NCBI GenBank assembly: GCA_024509875.1
Contig: JAMPIV010004247.1
Location: 328,501-392,500 of the forward strand
Source: Oreohelix idahoensis
Lineage: Eukaryota; Mollusca; Gastropoda; Stylommatophora; Oreohelicidae
DNA length: 64,000 nt
Direction of reading: 5' to 3'
The notes under the pieces were generated by a model that was given only the letters and a program-made list of their open reading frames with translations, had not been told where the DNA came from and made no database searches. The position numbers were made by a program, and so were the translations under genes. Shown here piece after piece: positions 59,441 through 64,000 of the stretch (positions within the stretch are counted from its first letter, which is position 1; each line of letters begins with the position of its first letter).

Positions 59441-59450
59441 GCCCTATAAT

Positions 59451-59632
<182 letters not shown>

Positions 59633-59734
59633 AATAATTTATATATTATATAATTTTTATTATTATATAATAATAATATTATATAATTTATTATATAATT
59701 TTATTATAATGTTACTATAATTAATATTAATAAA

Positions 59735-60070
59735 GAATGGGGCGTATCTCATGGAAAGAGATGAAAACAAATAAGGAGGTCCTAGAAAATCCAGGTATGA
59801 AAAGAGAACTAATGAGGGAGGTCAAAGTTCGGCAGCTAAAATACTTTGGCCACATAAAAAGGCATAACACCTTGCAGAAGACCATAACAGAAGGGAGAGT
59901 TGAAGGCAAACGTGCAAGGGGAAGACAGCGCTATAAGTGAGAAGATAACATCAAGAGATGGACAGTAAGAGTCTATCAGAGTGCACCACCAAGACAAGAG
60001 ACAGAAGACGTTGGAGATCCATTACAGCCAACCTTCGTTGTGGAGATGGCAACTGATGATGATGATAATT
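59735..60070 (+). pseudogene. LINE-g 3' tip (RTE-like)
   Basis: VRQLKYFGHIKRHNTLQKTI and VEGKRARGRQRYK, a TGA at 59938-59940, EDNIKRWT; ends GATGATGATGATAA. Related to the fragment at 38.9 kb. Confidence 0.8.
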
Positions 60071-60120
60071 AATAAAAATATAAAATTTTATTATATTATT
60101 TAATTTTATATATTACAATT

Positions 60121-60212
60121 ATAAAAATGCGACAATGTACAGATAGTTTTAACAAAATCTATTTACATATTTTGGACCGGAGATTTTATTATAATTGTAT
60201 TATATAATGTTT

Positions 60213-60275
<63 letters not shown>

Positions 60276-60305
60276 TATATATTTATATATTTATATATTT
60301 ATATA
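60121..60305. repeat. 85-bp direct repeat copy 2 and (TA)n array
   Basis: AAAAATGCGACAATGTACAG repeats the block at 59344, followed by a TA-rich array (60218-60305). Confidence 0.88.
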
Positions 60306-61033
60306 TAGTTCCAACGGTTGTTATTGCCGGGAGTTGTAGTGAGGATAAGCTCTCACTGCAGATAAAATACTTCTATGGCACGCGCCTCAAACAGCCTCTG
60401 ACAACCAAGTCCAGCTCCCGGCCTTCACGTGTGGCTCAATTTGAGCCCGGCGGAACTGTTTCCACTGACGGGAGAAAGGGCAAAGGCGAGCGACTGGCGC
60501 CTTAAAATCAGCAGCTTCGGGCAGATAGGGCTCGTGATCCTTGGTTGGTAGCTTATCTAAGAGAAGGAACTCTGAATTCAAACCACCGCTGCCTTGCGGG
60601 AATATCCATTTATGGAATTGGCTTCGGGAGTAAACCCTGAGGATAAATCCGGAGTCGGAGTCCCTAAGGCAGTCTAATGTCGATTCGACATTATTCTGGC
60701 AACTCCTGCGACATGGCTGGTACCAAACTGTATCGGCTACTGCCATTCCTTTGGATCTACCGGCTGTGTGGAGAGGGGGAACATGCTGCATGGGCAACAG
60801 CTTGATCTCCATATAACTGTGCCCAAGCTCGCGCCCTGGAGAGGACACTCCAGCTTCACCCTATAGGTGTCGGCAAAACACGGGAAGTAGCAGTTACCGG
60901 TTATAAGCATTTTGCCCAATTGGCGTAGGGCATGGCGCCAGGGGCTACTTCCGACAGTGGGAGAGGTTCAAGCTGGGCAACCCCCAGTCAATAAGGTGTT
61001 GTCCCGCCACTGTCTGCTTTCCCCATTGGGTGC

Positions 61034-62629
61034 ATGGGGATTAGGGTCAAACCCGAACTGTGGACAGAAAATTTTGCACCAAGCAATTATCGAAAAAATA
61101 GAAATAAGCAAACTCTCAGATTGGGATGCTGGAACGTCCGGACTATGTTGACTGGACTATCCGAAAACCTACAGGATGTAAACGATGTAAGGAAGACAGC
61201 CATAATTAATGATGAGCTTAAACGACTTCAGGTGGATATAGCTGCACTTCAGGAAACGCGCCTGGCGGGCTCTGGAACGATGAGCGAGAAGGACTACACA
61301 TTTTATTGGCAAGGGAAAGATCTTAATAAAGCTAGAGAACACGGAGTAGGTTTTGCGGTCAAAAAATCGCTAACTAAAATGGTTGAACCAGGCGAGAATG
61401 GATCAGAACGCCTGTTAACGCTCCGCCTGCAAACTAGCACAGGTCCCATCACCCTTGTCAGTGTGTATGCTCCTACTCTGTACTCTGCCTCAGAAGCTAA
61501 AGATGAGTTCTACGAGAATCTAACAGCAATTATCAAAAGCATACCTAGGCAAGAACAGCTTGTTCTCCTTGGTGACTTTAACGCTAGAGTGGGTGCCGAT
61601 AATGTTTCATGGCCTTCATGTCTGGGCAGGTTTGGTATTGGCAAGATGAATGAAAATGGACAACGGCTCTTAGAGTTGTGCGTCCACCATGATCTCTGCG
61701 TGACCAACACCTACTTTCAGACAAAACCCCAGCATAAGGTGTCATGGAGACACCCACGATCCAAGCACTGGCACCAACTTGACCTGATTCTCGTCAGAAG
61801 GCCACTCCTCAGGTCTGTGCTCTCCACGCGCTCGTACCATAGTGCAGACTGTGATACAGATCACTCCTTGGTTTGCTGCAAAATCAGAGCACAACCAAGA
61901 AAACTCTATCGTGTCAGACATGAAGGGAAACCACGCATTGATACCAGCAAGATGTCAGACCCTTTCATGATCGCTCAATTCACTGCGACCTTCGAGAAAG
62001 TGCTCAGTAGCCCTCAGCATGGTGATACTATTACAGAGAACTGGGAGCATCTACGGAACACCATTCAAAGTACTGCACTTGCCACCTTTGGTAAGAAAAC
62101 AGCAAAGTCAAATGACTGGTTTGATGCTTCATCAGATGTGATGGCACCTGTCATTGAAGCTAAGCGCATTGCTATGAATGAATACAAACGTTCACCGAGT
62201 GCCAGAACGCTACAGATCCTGAGGGCTACGAGAAGCAAAGTTCAACAAACTGCTCGACGCTGTGCAAATGACTACTGGCTCCAGCTCAGTGAGAGCATCC
62301 AGATCGCAGCGCAAACAGGCAACATTAGACAAATGTATGACGGTATAAAGAAAGCACTTGGCCCCCATAAAAGTAAGACAGCACCGCTAAAAACCATCAG
62401 CGGAGAGAAGCTAACCGATAAGGGTAAGCAGATGGAGAGGTGGGTCGAGCACTACTCTGAGCTTTACGCTAGAGACAATACCGTTACGCCTGCAGCCCTT
62501 GATGGGGTCAACATCGAACAATTTAGGCGCCGTGTAAGAGCACGCTATTACATCCCCTGCATAGGATGCTGTGCCAGTGCTGGGAAGAGACAACTATTCC
62601 TCAAGACATGCGAGATGCCAAGATTGTAA
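61034..62629 (+). pseudogene. LINE-e endonuclease and linker
   Basis: LRLGCWNVRTML, LQETRLAGSG, VSVYAPTLYSA, LLGDFNARVGADN, HQLDLILVRR and DTDHSLVCC form a full AP-type endonuclease (about residues 30-300). The linker to the RT is open, but near 62520-62560 the frame changes and about 70 residues before the RT are missing, including the usual KAPGxDGI motif. The ATG at 61034 follows a GC-rich leader. Confidence 0.9.
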
Positions 62630-63141
62630 CACTGTATAAAAATAAAGGAGACAGAAGTGATTGCAATAACTACAGAGGCATCTCTCTTCTTAGTATTGTT
62701 GGTAAGGTTTTTGCCAATGTCATCTTAATGCGACTACACAAGTTAGCTGAGCGCATATATCCAGAGTCACAGTGTGGATTCCGAGCTGGCAGATCAACAA
62801 CAGACATGATCTTCTCTCTCCGCCAGCTTCAGGAAAAATCAAGAGAGCAGAAAAGACCATTATATATCGCCTTTATAGACCTCACAAAAGCATTCGACCT
62901 GGTTAGTAGGGATGGACTCTTTAAAATCCTCCTGAAAATAGGCTGCCCTTCTAAAATGCTGGAAATGATAAAGTCATTCCATGACAGCATGAAGGGAACA
63001 GTCCAATATGCTGGAAGCACGTCACAGCCCTTTGATATACGAAGTGGCGTTAAACAAGGCTGTGTTCTGGCTCCGACCCTCTTCGGAATCTTCTTTGCCT
63101 TACTCTTGAGCCTGAAACATGCATTCAGAGATGCAAACTGA
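62566..63141 (+). pseudogene. LINE-e reverse transcriptase, first part
   Basis: MRDAKIVTLYKNKGDRSDCN, GISLLSIVGKVFANVI, CGFRAGRSTTDMIFSLRQLQ, AFIDLTKAFDLVSRDGL with the first catalytic Asp, and [17 protein letters not shown]. Frame lost after about 63120. Confidence 0.92.
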
Positions 63142-63142
63142 C

Positions 63143-64000
63143 GGAATATGCCTTCACACTAGGTCAGATGGCCGTCTGTTTAATCTTTCAAGGCTGAAGG
63201 CAAAAACAAAAATCAGAAGGGTCACTATAAGAGACTTGTTGTTCGCTGATGATGCTGCAGTTGTCACTCAAAGCCAACAGGAGCTTCAGAGCTTGATGAA
63301 TCGCTTCACTAAAGCATGCAAGGACTTTGGCCTCACAATAAGTCTAAAGAAAACGAATGTGCTGAGTCAGGATGCGGGTGCTGCACCAGTTATCACTATC
63401 GATAACTATGAATTGGCAGTGGTGCACCACTTCACATACCTAGGGTCTACCATCAATGACAAACTCTCACTGGATACAGAAATCGACAGCCGCATTGGCA
63501 AAGCTGCAGCTACCTTTGCCCGCCTCACATCGCGTGTTTGGGGAAACTCTAAACTCACAATGAAGACCAAAGCTGCGGTATATAATGCCTGCGTCACCAG
63601 CACACTCCTATATGGCAGCGAGACCTGGACGACCTATGCTAAGCAAGAAAGAAGGCTCAATACCTTCCATTTGCGGTGTCTACGCCGCATCCTCGGCATC
63701 TCGTGGAAAGATAAAGTGACAAATGTCGAGGTGTTGTCACGTGCTGGCCTTCAAAGTATGTATACGCTTCTTAGACAGCGCAGACTTCGCTGGCTTGGCC
63801 ATGTTCGCCGCATGGATGATGGTCGCATCCCAAAAGATATCTTCTACGGACAATTAGCAGATGGCAAGAGAACAGTTGGGCGACCACAGCTGAGGTTCAA
63901 AGATGTGTGCAAGAGAGATATGAGGGCACTGGACATGGATCCAGCAACATGGGAGGATAAAGCAGCCGATCGCACTAAGTGGCGATGCTATTTACGGCGC
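63143..64000 (+). pseudogene. LINE-e reverse transcriptase C-terminal part, open at window edge
   Basis: In the third phase the sequence is open with no stop for 286 codons to the window end: [32 protein letters not shown] with the catalytic [59 protein letters not shown]. One frameshift separates it from the previous segment. Confidence 0.9.

Larger units (their letters stand above)
60309..64000 (+). mobile_element. LINE-e (RTE-like), runs off the window
   Basis: A GC-rich leader of about 725 bp starts abruptly after the TA array. The coding region contains endonuclease and RT. The 3' end is outside the window; the minus-strand copy at 21.8 kb suggests about 160 more bases and an (ATT)n tail. 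Confidence 0.9.

Overview
This window looks like animal nuclear DNA, most likely from a lophotrochozoan such as a gastropod mollusc. The host gene has GT-AG introns and metazoan domain order. The rest is AT-rich intergenic and intronic DNA packed with APE-type LINEs, tRNA-headed SINEs, mariner and Mutator-like transposons and minisatellites. The phylum is inferred from this repeat mix and not proven. Nothing is prokaryotic.

One cellular gene could be reconstructed: CERT1, the ceramide transfer protein, on the minus strand from the ATG at 58473 to the TAA at 17758. It has 14 coding exons and a predicted product of 594 residues. It encodes an N-terminal PH domain, a Ser-rich regulatory motif, a coiled-coil-rich middle, a FFAT-type ER-contact motif and a C-terminal START lipid-transfer domain. 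All phases agree and all splice sites are GT-AG. Intron 1 is 15.4 kb and intron 10 is 6.3 kb; both are swollen by retrotransposons.

Layout. 1-16.7 kb is downstream of CERT1 and is gene-poor. It holds four minisatellites (29-, 44-, 31/32- and 34-bp units), two foldback or MITE-like elements, a promoter-like CRE/ETS cluster and decayed LINE, SINE and mariner pieces. 16.7-17.7 kb is a mariner copy with intact ends, lying 50 bp past the CERT1 stop codon. 17.8-58.5 kb is CERT1, with intronic insertions including three LINEs bounded by target-site duplications (25.0-28.3, 47.4-52.2 and 54.8-57.9 kb), a Mutator-like transposon with two in-frame stops (35.5-38.5 kb), and many short LINE tips and SINEs. 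58.5-60.3 kb is the CERT1 upstream region and two (TA)n arrays set in a duplicated segment. 60.3-64.0 kb is a further RTE-like LINE that runs off the window.

The LINEs fall into six families, named here a, b, d, e, f and g. Most have a recognisable 3' tail: (AAG)n for a and f, (TAAG)n for b, (TGAA/TGAC)n for d, (ATT)n for e and GATGA-rich for g. Families a, b, d, e and g resemble RTE-type elements; f carries an RNase H domain and resembles I/Nimb-type elements. Two tRNA-headed SINE families (A and B) share a central module. The long elements inside CERT1 are mostly antisense to it.
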